This document shows positions 15,428-23,914 of a stretch of DNA of 25,985 nt, piece after piece. A model generated the notes under the pieces. That model was not told the DNA's origin. It ran no database searches and saw nothing but the letters and a program-made list of their open reading frames with translations. How positions within the stretch are numbered: position 1 is the stretch's first letter; the number at the start of each line of letters is the position of its first letter. The position numbers and the translations under genes are program-made. This DNA is from Strigomonas culicis (Eukaryota; Euglenozoa; Kinetoplastea; Trypanosomatida; Trypanosomatidae). The stretch is from contig AUXH01000248.1 in assembly GCA_000482145.1 (NCBI GenBank), positions 1 through 25,985 on the forward strand. The letters run 5' to 3'.

Positions 15428-17920
15428 ATGAGTGCGTCGGCCGACGTGGAGGCTTCGATCCACACAAGTAGACTAAATCATAGTGACGTGAAGCATGAGG
15501 TGCGGCCGCTGTCGGAGAGTCAGATAGGGAGTGGACACGAAGGAAGCAGCATCGCTGGTGACGCAGCAGCGGCCGAGGCCGACATCTACCATCCGATTTC
15601 CCCTAGCAGTTACACGAACGAGAAACTGAACAAGTTACGCAGCGAGCTCATCCGCACCAAGTCGCTCGCGTCCGGCCAGCGGGACGAGATCGAGGACCTG
15701 AAGCGCCAGGTCGCGCAGCTGCGGAGCGAGAAGGGCTACATGCAGCAGGAGATGCAGGAGACGGACGACCGCTGCCTGCGCGCGAACGACCGCTGCGAGC
15801 AGCTGCGGCGCGAGGCGGGGGCGGCGAAGCTGCAGACGGTCGCGCTTGCCGCGCAGCGCGACGACCTGGAGGCCAAGATGAACGAGGCGTGGCGGCGCGT
15901 CGCGGAGCTGCTGGACGACAAGGCCCGCCAGCAGGCCGCGCTGCAGGAGATGGAGGCCGAGCTGCACCGGCTCGCCGCGGAGCACGGCTTCTCGGCGCAG
16001 CAGCAGGAGGTGCTGCTGCGCCAGCTGCAGGCCACCGCCGAGCAGTCGCGCAGCCTCACGGAGCTGCAGGACCGCCAGGACCAGAGCACCGCGCACCTCT
16101 ACCGCGCCCTCGGCGACGCAGTGCGCGTGCTGGTGGCGACGGTCGAGCACGTGACGGGCGCGTACCTGCGGTCGGCCGCCGCCGCTGCCGGAGGCGACAC
16201 GGTGGACGCGGCCGCCCGCGCTGCCGCCGCCGCGGAGCTGGCCGAGCTCGAGCGGCAGCTGGAGGACTGCCTGCAGCGGCCGGGGCTCGCCTCGGGGGAG
16301 GCGGGCGGCGCGGAGGACGAGGAGGGCCACTGGCGCGTGCGCACGTCCGCGCGCGTGCTGCTCGGCCCCGTCGCGCGCGCGATGCAGCGGTTCCACGGGG
16401 TGCTGCAGCAGCTGCAGGAAGAGGCGGCGGCGAAGGAGGAGGCGATCGTGGAGCTGCGGGACTCGCTACAGGGCGCACAGGCGGAGCACGTCCGCGCACA
16501 GGAGGCGGCGGAGCAGGTGCTGGAGGAGAAGCAAGTGTCGGAGCGCATCGCGAGCGCCTTGGAGGACGCCCTGCGGCAGAAGACCGCGTTGGAGGAGGCG
16601 CTGCGGGCCGCTCAGGACACCATCCGCGCGCACGAGGCAGCGCGCGCCAGCACGCCGCCGGCCGACACGAGCCTGCAGTTGCATGCGGCCCACCTCCAGC
16701 GGCAGTACGACAAGGCGGTGCGGTACATCGAGGGCGAGCTCGAGCCGCTGGCCGAGGCGCAGGCGAAGCAGCTCGCCGCCGCGCAGGCCACCATCGCGGA
16801 CCTGGAGGGCCGCCTGGCCCACGGAAGGGACGCGGCGCGTGGCGGCGGCGACGACGCGGCGGCCGAGGTGGCGGCCATGAAGGAGGTGTTCATCGTGCTG
16901 ACGCGCGCCTACACGGGTCTCTGCAAGGACTTCGGCGAGGTGCTGCAGCAGCGCAAGGCGCTGGACCAGCACGTGCGCGGCTACGAGCGGATCCACGGGC
17001 TGTGGGAGGCGCCGCGCGCGACGCGGCGGCCGGTGTGCACCTTCCGCGCGGCCGTCGTGGCCGTCCTCGCGGCGCTGCGGCTTCGGCGGCTGCGGCGCGA
17101 CGGGCGGCTGCGCGAGTGCCTGTGGGCGCAGCGGCTGCCCATCACGGGGTGCCCCGCCCTCCGCCACCGCCTGCGGCTGCCGGCCGAGACGCGGCTGTAC
17201 GTGGAGGGCGGGCTGGTGCGGCCGTCGCCGCAGCTGCTGCCCGGCGACGGCGCGCTGCTCGCGCAGTCGGCGCTGCACCTCCCGCCGCTCTTCGCGGACC
17301 CGCCCGGCGGCGAGGAGGCCCAGCTGCCCGGCCTGGCCACCTACATCGGCATGATGGAGGACCTCGTGACGGTGAAGCGCAGCTACGCGGGCCCGACGCC
17401 GCCGCCGCCGCTGTGCGCGCTGCTGCAGGAGCGGCTCAAGCACCTCCTATACGGCCAGCAGCCGCCCGGCATCGGCAGCCGGCGAACCAGCCGGAGCCGC
17501 AGCACCGCCGCGAGCACGCCGCGGGCGTACCGCCCCGCCCTGCACGGCACCCCGCCGCTGCCCACGCGCGCGTCGGTGTCCGCGCCGCAGCCCCCGGAGG
17601 AGACGCGCGCGGAGCCGCAGTCGGTGCCGTATCCGTCGCTGGTCAGCGCGCCGCCGCCCGCGCCGGTCGTGGCGACGGGCGTGTACGAGCCTAGCCTGCT
17701 GAACTCCTCCTCCATCGCCGCGCGCAGCGCCGACACGAGCATGCAGCAGAACACGTCCACCGCCGAGCACTACCTGGAGGAGTCGATCCGGCAGGACCAC
17801 CTAGCGCGACACCGCCTGGAGAACCCCGCGTCAAACCTGTTTGCCTCGGAGGTGCTCGGCGTCATCGAAGCCCTCGAGCGACGCGTCACCGGCGCGCTGC
17901 GGCGCAGCTCACGGAATTGA
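15428..17920 (+). CDS. Coiled-coil protein with PACT-like basal-body targeting segment
   Basis: The 830-residue protein has a polar N-terminus (1-60), then a long coiled coil (about 60-480, e.g. RDEIEDLKRQVAQLRSEKGY) with an Ala-rich break near 245-300. Residues about 485-555 run from VFIVLTRAYTGLCKDFGEVL to FRAAVVAVLAALRLRRLRR (from 539). They resemble the PACT domain of pericentrin/AKAP450, which ends in an 'FR-x-AV-x-x-V-x-A-x-RL-x-x-L' helix and targets proteins to centrosomes or basal bodies. A moderately hydrophobic segment follows (to about 665), then a Pro/Ser/Arg-rich disordered tail and a short C-terminal amphipathic helix (NLFASEVLGVIEALERRV). There is no membrane span. A structural protein of the basal body or flagellar base is inferred from the PACT-like segment; the family is otherwise unrecognised. 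Confidence 0.85.
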   Translation: MSASADVEASIHTSRLNHSDVKHEVRPLSESQIGSGHEGSSIAGDAAAAEADIYHPISPSSYTNEKLNKLRSELIRTKSLASGQRDEIEDLKRQVAQLRSEKGYMQQEMQETDDRCLRANDRCEQLRREAGAAKLQTVALAAQRDDLEAKMNEAWRRVAELLDDKARQQAALQEMEAELHRLAAEHGFSAQQQEVLLRQLQATAEQSRSLTELQDRQDQSTAHLYRALGDAVRVLVATVEHVTGAYLRSAAAAAGGDTVDAAARAAAAAELAELERQLEDCLQRPGLASGEAGGAEDEEGHWRVRTSARVLLGPVARAMQRFHGVLQQLQEEAAAKEEAIVELRDSLQGAQAEHVRAQEAAEQVLEEKQVSERIASALEDALRQKTALEEALRAAQDTIRAHEAARASTPPADTSLQLHAAHLQRQYDKAVRYIEGELEPLAEAQAKQLAAAQATIADLEGRLAHGRDAARGGGDDAAAEVAAMKEVFIVLTRAYTGLCKDFGEVLQQRKALDQHVRGYERIHGLWEAPRATRRPVCTFRAAVVAVLAALRLRRLRRDGRLRECLWAQRLPITGCPALRHRLRLPAETRLYVEGGLVRPSPQLLPGDGALLAQSALHLPPLFADPPGGEEAQLPGLATYIGMMEDLVTVKRSYAGPTPPPPLCALLQERLKHLLYGQQPPGIGSRRTSRSRSTAASTPRAYRPALHGTPPLPTRASVSAPQPPEETRAEPQSVPYPSLVSAPPPAPVVATGVYEPSLLNSSSIAARSADTSMQQNTSTAEHYLEESIRQDHLARHRLENPASNLFASEVLGVIEALERRVTGALRRSSRN

Positions 17921-18262
17921 TGGGAACTACTAATAAGAGGACAAGGGAAAAGAACAAGTCGATACATAGAATGAACACGCGACGAATCCAATGTCAAACA
18001 CAGAACACGTGTATGTCGATATGTATGCGAAGGTGTGCAGACGAACGATGAGCTTCTGAATGTGTGTGTGTATTATAGCGATAGAGGCAAAAAAAAAGAG
18101 CTCGTTTTTGCGTAGGGATGCGATGTCCCGTCAATTATTACTGTTACATTGGCGCACCGTTCCATGTGATGCGTTTTCCATGTGCTCCTTCTTCTCACGT
18201 TCTTGTTCTTTTTCTTTTGTGTGTGTGTGTGTGTGATCTGTCCCAAGATAGAGGGCTATAGA
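17921..18262 (+). other. Intergenic spacer
   Basis: It holds the 3' UTR of the PACT-like gene and the acceptor tract of the next gene. Simple GT runs are present near 18061-18070 and 18219-18235. I see no RNA gene. Confidence 0.65.
18184..18247 (+). promoter_or_regulatory. Polypyrimidine tract, GT repeat and trans-splice acceptor
   Basis: The T/C-rich run at 18184-18218 continues into a (GT)8 run (18219-18235), then CCCAAG with AG at 18246-18247. The first ATG after it is 18263. The GT run between tract and AG is unusual. Confidence 0.65.
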
Positions 18263-19201
18263 ATGGGTTGGTTTGGCAGCTCTCGGTCGGATGCGGAGCT
18301 GAAGGAGGCGAGCGCCGCTCTCTCCGCCATGTTTGCGCCGCACCATGCGACGCTGCCCGCCTCGGCCTCCACGCCCGCGCGAGAGGCCCGACCGACCAGC
18401 GCCGCCGCTGCCTCCGCGGAGGTGCCGCGGCCGGCGAGCGTGGACCTCCTCCAGGCGCGCGACACGGATCGCCACATGGGCAGCGGCGCAGAGGGCAGGG
18501 CGTGGTGGGGGCGGCTGTTGGGCCGTCGGGAGGCGGAGGACGCCACAGTGAAGGGCTGGCGCGCCATACCGCCCTCGCCGATCCAAGGGTACGAGGTGGG
18601 CCCGCGCGGGCTCACGGACGTGCTGGCGACGCCGCCGCGCCTCCTCAGCTCGCGCGACGTGCGGGAGATGGTGACGTCGCTGTCCGGCATCGAGGAGACG
18701 GCGCGCTACGCGATGGACGTGGACTTCCCCGTGCAGATGGGTCACCGCGGCCGCCGCGGCATGGAGCTGGTGGTCCACCCGGTGCTGCTGCTGACCGGGC
18801 TGTACCTCATGACGTGGAAGACCGCCGCGCTCTACCGTAGCGCTACGCCGCGGCAGAGCCTCTTTCTCACGAAGCTGCTGGCCGTGCTGCGCGCGCCGCT
18901 GCCGGCGGCCCGCAAGGAGCAGATTGCGCGCCGCCACCGCCGCCTGCTGCAGGCAACGAACCTGCGCGTGCTGCTGACCTTTCTGACCGGTGCCACCGTC
19001 ACCGCCATCGCGTGGATCACCCGGCCAGCGATGGATGTCATCGACAACGCACCGGAGGTGGACATCGCCAAGCGGACTATTGCATACCATCAGTTCTCGG
19101 AGCAGGCGCTGCGGTGGCTGTGGTACGTGTACTACCACCACCCCGCCTACGCTCCGGAGGCGCGCAGTCTGGTGCTGCCGACGACGAAGGGCCAGCAGTG
19201 A
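18263..19201 (+). CDS. Hypothetical protein with two predicted membrane segments
   Basis: The 312-residue product matches no family I recognise. The N-terminal half is polar and Ala/Arg/Pro-rich (about 1-160) with short hydrophobic points but no clear signal peptide. Two hydrophobic segments follow: about 167-186 (MELVVHPVLLLTGLYLMTW) and about 234-253 (LRVLLTFLTGATVTAIAWIT). They are separated by a loop with many Arg/Lys (ARKEQIARRHRRLL). The C-terminal ~55 residues contain an aromatic patch (ALRWLWYVYYHHPAY). The hairpin layout with a basic loop suggests an organellar or endomembrane protein, but no location can be assigned. The ATG at 18263 is the first after the acceptor; the longer frame to GTG 18182 only translates the pyrimidine/GT tract. 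Confidence 0.8.
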   Translation: MGWFGSSRSDAELKEASAALSAMFAPHHATLPASASTPAREARPTSAAAASAEVPRPASVDLLQARDTDRHMGSGAEGRAWWGRLLGRREAEDATVKGWRAIPPSPIQGYEVGPRGLTDVLATPPRLLSSRDVREMVTSLSGIEETARYAMDVDFPVQMGHRGRRGMELVVHPVLLLTGLYLMTWKTAALYRSATPRQSLFLTKLLAVLRAPLPAARKEQIARRHRRLLQATNLRVLLTFLTGATVTAIAWITRPAMDVIDNAPEVDIAKRTIAYHQFSEQALRWLWYVYYHHPAYAPEARSLVLPTTKGQQ

Positions 19202-19340
19202 CGGCGAGCCCTTTTGACAGGTCTGGGTGTAGGGGAGCGGTTCATTACATATTGACTACATGATTAACACTATCCTTTTTTTTTCCCTTTCGCATTCTTT
19301 CTACAAAATGTATGTGTAGTGCGCTATCACTGGATATAGT

Positions 19341-19388
19341 TCCACTTTCTTTCTCTTTCATTTACCCCTTCCCCTTTCTTCTTGCCAG
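19341..19388 (+). promoter_or_regulatory. Polypyrimidine tract and trans-splice acceptor for the ITPK gene
   Basis: A nearly pure T/C run ends in TTGCCAG, with AG at 19387-19388, a textbook acceptor. No ATG lies between it and 19459. The ATG at 19312, which opens a longer frame, lies upstream of the acceptor. Confidence 0.8.
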
Positions 19389-19458
19389 AGATATCACACG
19401 AAAAAAACTACTCTTATATATATTTAAGGTGAGTGAAGAACAGCGGACCCCACAAACG

Positions 19459-21057
19459 ATGGAGGGAGCCCCAACTAGTAGTAGCGCGCCACCCACGGCG
19501 AAGGAAGCGGCATCTGTCACGACCATCACGGTTGCCCTGTGTGGCAACCCGCGGAAGCACCATCAGTCGTTCGATGCTCTCGTGCTGGAAGGGGAGGAGC
19601 ACAACAAAAAAGTAGAAGCGCTGCAGCAGCAGACGCCGCCCACGTCGTCGCACAGCCTGCCCGCGGAGGAGAAGGACAGCGAGGCGGACAGCCCATGGCG
19701 GGAATCCCTGAACGGCGTAAAGTTTCGTTTCCTTTTTCTAAACTATCATGTAGAGGGGCGTGAGATGGTACTCTGCCCGCCCAGCGCCCCAAAGGGGTTC
19801 GTGGAGGCGACTTCAAAAGCGGAGGAGGGCGGCCGTGCCGCGGCGAAGCAGGCGGCGCCGCCATGCCCTGTCCCGGCGCACGAGGTGGACGTGGTGCTGC
19901 ACAAGGTGGCGTCCTTCGGCACCCCGGATGCGGAGCAGGCGCTGGTGCGTTGGTGCAAGGGCGTTGACCGTCACCGCGCGCGCCGGCGGCAACCGCCCGT
20001 CATCATGATGGACCCGCTGGAGAAGGTCGGGCTGCTCACGACGCGCAGCATGCTGTGCCAGCTGCTCGACAAGGACGAGGCTGACGGCCGGCCGCTCGCG
20101 CTCATCCCCCGCACCTTCCTGTGGCAGCGGTCGACGCAGCCACTGGAGGCGAGCGCGCTGACACCGGTGGGGCTTCGCTCCTTCGCTCTGCCGCACGACG
20201 CGGCGCAGCGCGACGGGCTCTGGTGGATCGCGAAGCCGGAGGAGGGCACGGGGCCCGCCTTCACGCACCACCTCGTCATGTGGCACGGCACGGAGGCGTG
20301 CGTAGCGCCGGCCGTCGCCGCGCAGCTGCCGCCGCAGAGCAACACCTTCGTCATCCAGGAGTTCTACGCGTCGGCGCTGCCGGTCGTCGTCAAGGTGTAC
20401 TGCATCGGGCCCCGGGTCTTCATCAAGGTGAACCCAACCATCCACCTGCTGGCCACGCTGCGCGGCTCGACCGCCTCGGTCAACGTGCCGGTGCAGATGG
20501 ACTCGCAGAACCGCAGCCTCTTCAGCAAGGAGGCGCTCACGACGGAGGACGGCACGACGTACGCGCCGGCGCCGTCGGCGCTGTGGGACCGCTTCTTCGC
20601 GCCGGGAACCGCCGCGCGCGCCAACGTGGCGCAGCTGGCCGCGAACCTCTCGAGTGAGTCCGGGCTGGGGCTGCAGCTCTTCGGCTTCGACATCCTGCTG
20701 CTCCCCCGCTACGCCGCCCACGCGCACCAGCGCGACCTCTCCAAGGGCATCGGCTACGCCGCGGCGAGCGACCACGCCAGCACGACGGACGCTGCGCCCC
20801 ATCGGCAGGAGGAGGCCGAGAAGTACCTCGTGAGGCCGCCCTCCGACATGTTCGACCTGGCCTCCGGGGCCGCGACGCCGCTCTTGATGGAGAGCGTCCC
20901 AATCGTCATCGACATGAACTTCTTCCCCGGCTACTCGGGCATGCCGTCGGCGAACACGGACATGATGCACCTCATCGATCGGCAGTGCAAGAGCGCGCGA
21001 CAGGCGGCGAGCAGCACCGGCAGCACGTCAAAGAAGCGCAGGTGCAAGATCATCTGA
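19459..21057 (+). CDS. ITPK1: Inositol polyphosphate kinase of the ITPK1 (inositol 1,3,4-trisphosphate 5/6-kinase) family
   Basis: ITPK1 enzymes are ATP-grasp kinases that phosphorylate inositol polyphosphates at positions 5, 6 or 1 on the way to IP5/IP6. In this 532-residue protein I see: DPLEKVGLLTTRSMLCQLL (185-203, compare the 'DPL ... L-x-D-R' segment of human ITPK1); WWIAKPEEG (255-263) with K259 in the ATP-grasp lysine position; TFVIQEFY (296-303), matching the adenine-binding 'VVQNFINH' strand; VVVKVYCIG with K312; FGFDILL with D411; and VIDMNFFPGYSG with D485 and N487. D411, D485 and N487 correspond to the Mg-binding residues of human ITPK1. The protein is longer than human ITPK1 (about 414), with Ala/Ser-rich insertions near 120-140 and 420-460. 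It ends KKRRCKII, a basic patch plus a possible CaaX prenylation box. Catalytic residues appear intact. Confidence 0.87.
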   Translation: MEGAPTSSSAPPTAKEAASVTTITVALCGNPRKHHQSFDALVLEGEEHNKKVEALQQQTPPTSSHSLPAEEKDSEADSPWRESLNGVKFRFLFLNYHVEGREMVLCPPSAPKGFVEATSKAEEGGRAAAKQAAPPCPVPAHEVDVVLHKVASFGTPDAEQALVRWCKGVDRHRARRRQPPVIMMDPLEKVGLLTTRSMLCQLLDKDEADGRPLALIPRTFLWQRSTQPLEASALTPVGLRSFALPHDAAQRDGLWWIAKPEEGTGPAFTHHLVMWHGTEACVAPAVAAQLPPQSNTFVIQEFYASALPVVVKVYCIGPRVFIKVNPTIHLLATLRGSTASVNVPVQMDSQNRSLFSKEALTTEDGTTYAPAPSALWDRFFAPGTAARANVAQLAANLSSESGLGLQLFGFDILLLPRYAAHAHQRDLSKGIGYAAASDHASTTDAAPHRQEEAEKYLVRPPSDMFDLASGAATPLLMESVPIVIDMNFFPGYSGMPSANTDMMHLIDRQCKSARQAASSTGSTSKKRRCKII

Positions 21058-21809
21058 ACCACGACACACCACCTCCGTGTGCACATCTTCACGTGAAGGA
21101 CGGACAGCGTCGATTAGTAGTCGCGCGATGCGTTGCCCCGAATGCAAAGAATGCTAATATTGCGATAGTATGTATACACCCACACATATATACAAAAAAA
21201 AAATCATATTCATACGACAAAATTCGTTTGTGTGAAGCAAAAAGATGATTAAACTGAGAAAGAACACATCCTTGTGGTTCCTACTCTCTTTGTATGTACT
21301 CACAATGTTTGCAGGTTCCAGCTTTTTCTACTGTGTTTGAAGAAGACAGAAAAAACATGAAGATTGTGTTGTGAATTCGTGCGGTCCCTCCTTGTTTCAT
21401 TATCCATGTACACATTTTTCTCTTCCTTTCTTGTAAAGCTCTTTTTTTTCCTTTTTAATCCTCTCGTTTTGATCGGTTTGTGCAACAACACATTGTATCT
21501 CACAACTACGGCGATCATTGTAAGACGTGGACGCGTCACTTCTAGTTAGTTCCAAGAGAGGAGACATCATCTTTACAAAATTATTACTCATTCCATAGAG
21601 AAAGCACATACAGTTGTGAAATCATAAAGAGACATAAAAACGACTCTTCTTTTTTTTTCCTGTACCCCCTTCCACATACACACAGCTACGACGTGAAAAC
21701 ATATTGATAGAAACACCCGCCTCCGATACTCGTACTCCTTAAACTATTGGGTTAAGCAGTACGGAACGAGTGCTTGGGAACGAAGGAAAAAAAAAAAAAA
21801 GAACCCATA
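21058..21809 (+). other. Intergenic region of about 750 bases
   Basis: It holds the ITPK 3' UTR, an internal pyrimidine-rich run near 21410-21475 not followed by a credible ORF, the acceptor for the next gene, and an A14 run (21787-21800) just before the next start codon. Short ORFs here are A/T-rich and unlike the genes. No RNA gene is recognised. Confidence 0.6.
21645..21685 (+). promoter_or_regulatory. Polypyrimidine tract and trans-splice acceptor
   Basis: A run of T and C with a T9 core, then CCCCCTTCC, leads to CACACAG with AG at 21684-21685. The first ATG downstream is 21810. Confidence 0.65.
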
Positions 21810-23492
21810 ATGTCGTTCGCCGACACCATCATCGAGACCCTGTCTGACACCTCCAGTCACCATGACGACCCCAACAAGCAGACCCAGCCCCGACGTGACG
21901 ACGCTAGTGCGCTCACGGCGGCGCGCGCGGCGGGCAGCGGCGCGCCGTACCGGGCGGCCACCGCGACGCAGCTGGTGAAGTGCAGCACCTCGCCCACGGA
22001 GCGCGGCGAGTCCGGCAGCGTCGCGCACCTCACCCCCACGCGCTCGCTCTCGACAGAGGGAGAGGAGCGCCGCGACGCGGGTCCGCACGGCGCGCTGGGG
22101 CTGTCCGCGAAGGAGCAGCTGGCGGCGCACCACATCACGGCGAGCGACTACAGCGACCGGCAGCGGCTGCTCTACCACGTGACGTACCTGAGCACGCAGG
22201 TGCAGCGGCAGCAGCTGCAGCTGCAGGAGCAGTTCCGCACCATCGCCGTCCTGCAGGCGGCGGCCGACCAGACGGGCCCCGCCGCGGCGAGCGACGGCGA
22301 GGAGGTGCTGCTGCGGCTGCCGGCGAAGGGCACCACCGCCGCGGTGCTGGCCGCGCAGGACGAGTCCGAGCTGTACGCCGCGCTGCAGACCTCGCTGGCC
22401 TCCTTCGACCCGCTCATCGCGCAGACGCAGATCAACCGGCTCGACAACGCGCTCGCCCACACCGGCATGCTGCGCGAGGCGGAGCTGCTGCGGCTGGAGG
22501 CCGCCGAGACCGCCGAGGCGCGGCTGCGCGAGCAGCGCGGCGACATGGTCGCCCGCATCGAGCGCCTGCAGGCGCGCCGCGCGGAGCTGGAGCAGCAGCA
22601 CGAGGCGCACACCACCGCGCTAACCGCCGCGCGGATGGAGGTCGACCGCCTGCGGCTGGAGGAGGCGCGGCTGAACCACCGCCTCGCGTCGCTGGAGGAT
22701 CTGCAGAGCGGCCACGGCGGCGTGCGCATCGTCGGGCTGGCCGCCGCCGCGCCGGCGCTCTCCCCGTACGACCTGGAGACGGAGCAGCTGTTCCAGGAGG
22801 AGGCGGCCGCGCGCCAGGCGCTGTGCCAGGACCTCTTCTGGGACCCGATGCTCATCGCCTTCGACGCCGGCCTCACGTGGCTGTCCGACAGCGCCGCGCT
22901 GCGGGCGGAGGCGGAGGGTGCCGCGTCGCGCGGCCCCCCGTCGCCGGTGCCCGTCGTGCCGGAGGGGGAGGAGGCGGAGGGCGGCGCGCTGGTGGTGCTG
23001 AGCGGCGGCGCGCCGCCCACGGACGCGGATCTGCTGCTGCTGCGGCACCAACAGGAGGAGATCCAGCAGCTGCGCTGCCAGGCGCAGGTCGTCCAGGAGC
23101 GGCTGCGCGTCGCGCAGCTCGAGAAGGAGCGGGTCGCGCGGCTCTACGAGGGCGAGCAGCGCCGCAGCGAGATGCTGGCGCAGGACTGCGCGGCGCAGGT
23201 CAAGCGCGCCTACGAGGAGGTGCTGCACGACCGCCAGCACATCCTGCGGTCCCTCCGCGCGGAGGTGGAGGAGCAGGTCAAGGCCGCATTCGACAACGGT
23301 AGGCGGCACGAGCGGCGGCGGCAGGCCGAGCGGCGCCGCGCGGCGGAGGACGCCGCGCTCGCCTCGCGGCAGCGTGACAAGAGCGCCAAGACGCAGTTTG
23401 CGCATTTAGTGAGTTCGGAGTCCACACGACCGAACGAGCGGACCCGCCCTCGCACTCATAGAAAGTCATCACCGGAGATTGTGAGCGGATGA
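21810..23492 (+). CDS. Hypothetical coiled-coil protein
   Basis: The 560-residue protein belongs to no family I can name. The first ~100 residues are Ser/Thr/Ala-rich and probably disordered. Predicted coiled coils follow at about 113-155 (containing STQVQRQQLQLQEQFRTI), about 222-300 (EAELLRLEAAETAEARLREQ) and about 405-530 (QQEEIQQLRCQAQVVQERLR through RRHERRRQAERRRAAED). A short globular-looking stretch near 325-365 (ETEQLFQEEAAARQALCQDL, FWDPMLIAFDAGLTWLSD) separates the last two. The tail is basic and Ser/Thr-rich. There is no membrane segment. A structural or scaffold role is likely from composition only. The start is the first ATG after the acceptor; the frame upstream reaches only a TTG through a poly(A) run that would encode KEKKKK. 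Confidence 0.85.
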   Translation: MSFADTIIETLSDTSSHHDDPNKQTQPRRDDASALTAARAAGSGAPYRAATATQLVKCSTSPTERGESGSVAHLTPTRSLSTEGEERRDAGPHGALGLSAKEQLAAHHITASDYSDRQRLLYHVTYLSTQVQRQQLQLQEQFRTIAVLQAAADQTGPAAASDGEEVLLRLPAKGTTAAVLAAQDESELYAALQTSLASFDPLIAQTQINRLDNALAHTGMLREAELLRLEAAETAEARLREQRGDMVARIERLQARRAELEQQHEAHTTALTAARMEVDRLRLEEARLNHRLASLEDLQSGHGGVRIVGLAAAAPALSPYDLETEQLFQEEAAARQALCQDLFWDPMLIAFDAGLTWLSDSAALRAEAEGAASRGPPSPVPVVPEGEEAEGGALVVLSGGAPPTDADLLLLRHQQEEIQQLRCQAQVVQERLRVAQLEKERVARLYEGEQRRSEMLAQDCAAQVKRAYEEVLHDRQHILRSLRAEVEEQVKAAFDNGRRHERRRQAERRRAAEDAALASRQRDKSAKTQFAHLVSSESTRPNERTRPRTHRKSSPEIVSG

Positions 23493-23563
23493 CTTACATA
23501 TCCACTCGCATGTGCGTATATGTTTGTATCATTTTTTTTTATATATATAGAAGATAACCTAGT

Positions 23564-23583
23564 GAATGTGACTGGTCACATTC
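23564..23583. repeat. Near-palindrome, 9-bp arms with 2-base centre
   Basis: GAATGTGAC (23564-23572) and GTCACATTC (23575-23583) are exact reverse complements around a TG centre, in the 3' UTR of the coiled-coil gene. Confidence 0.75.
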
Positions 23584-23832
23584 GTCGATTGCTGTTTCTC
23601 CTTCTTTGGTTTGTTGGTGTTGCTGTTATGCTGAGCACACCACACGTATGCATAAATGTGACAGCTATTACGCTTGTGTACGAGATGCTATACTTGAAGA
23701 GACTAGCAGATGGGGTGAGGAAACCACAGTAGTATACATACATACATGCTCTTTTATAGGTCTGTTCTCTTCACCTTTCCTTTCGCCCTCACCTTCGATC
23801 ATTTTTTTTTTTGTATGCCCTACCTTTAGTAG

Positions 23833-23877
23833 TTTTTTTTTGTTTGTTTGTTTTCGTTTTGCTTCCACTTGAGGTAG
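23833..23877 (+). promoter_or_regulatory. Polypyrimidine tract and trans-splice acceptor
   Basis: A T-rich tract with (TTTG) repeats is followed by CACTTGAGGTAG, giving candidate AGs at 23872-23873 and 23876-23877. The first ATG after both is 23915. Confidence 0.65.
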
Positions 23878-23914
23878 CTCCTCGCCCACGTGTGTTGAGA
23901 TCCGGCCTCACACG

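Larger units (their letters stand above)
23493..23914 (+). other. Intergenic spacer with inverted repeat
   Basis: This 422-base spacer holds a 3' UTR, a near-palindrome at 23564-23583, a CATA-type run near 23738-23752, two poly-T tracts and the acceptor for the BBOF1-like gene. No RNA gene or gene-like ORF is seen. Confidence 0.65.

Noticed and set aside
18046..18059. Second C/D-like pair (ACGATGA then CTGA)
   Set aside because: The boxes are only a few bases apart and the C box is imperfect.
23738..23752. CATA-type short tandem run
   Set aside because: It is too short to be more than a simple-sequence stretch in a spacer.
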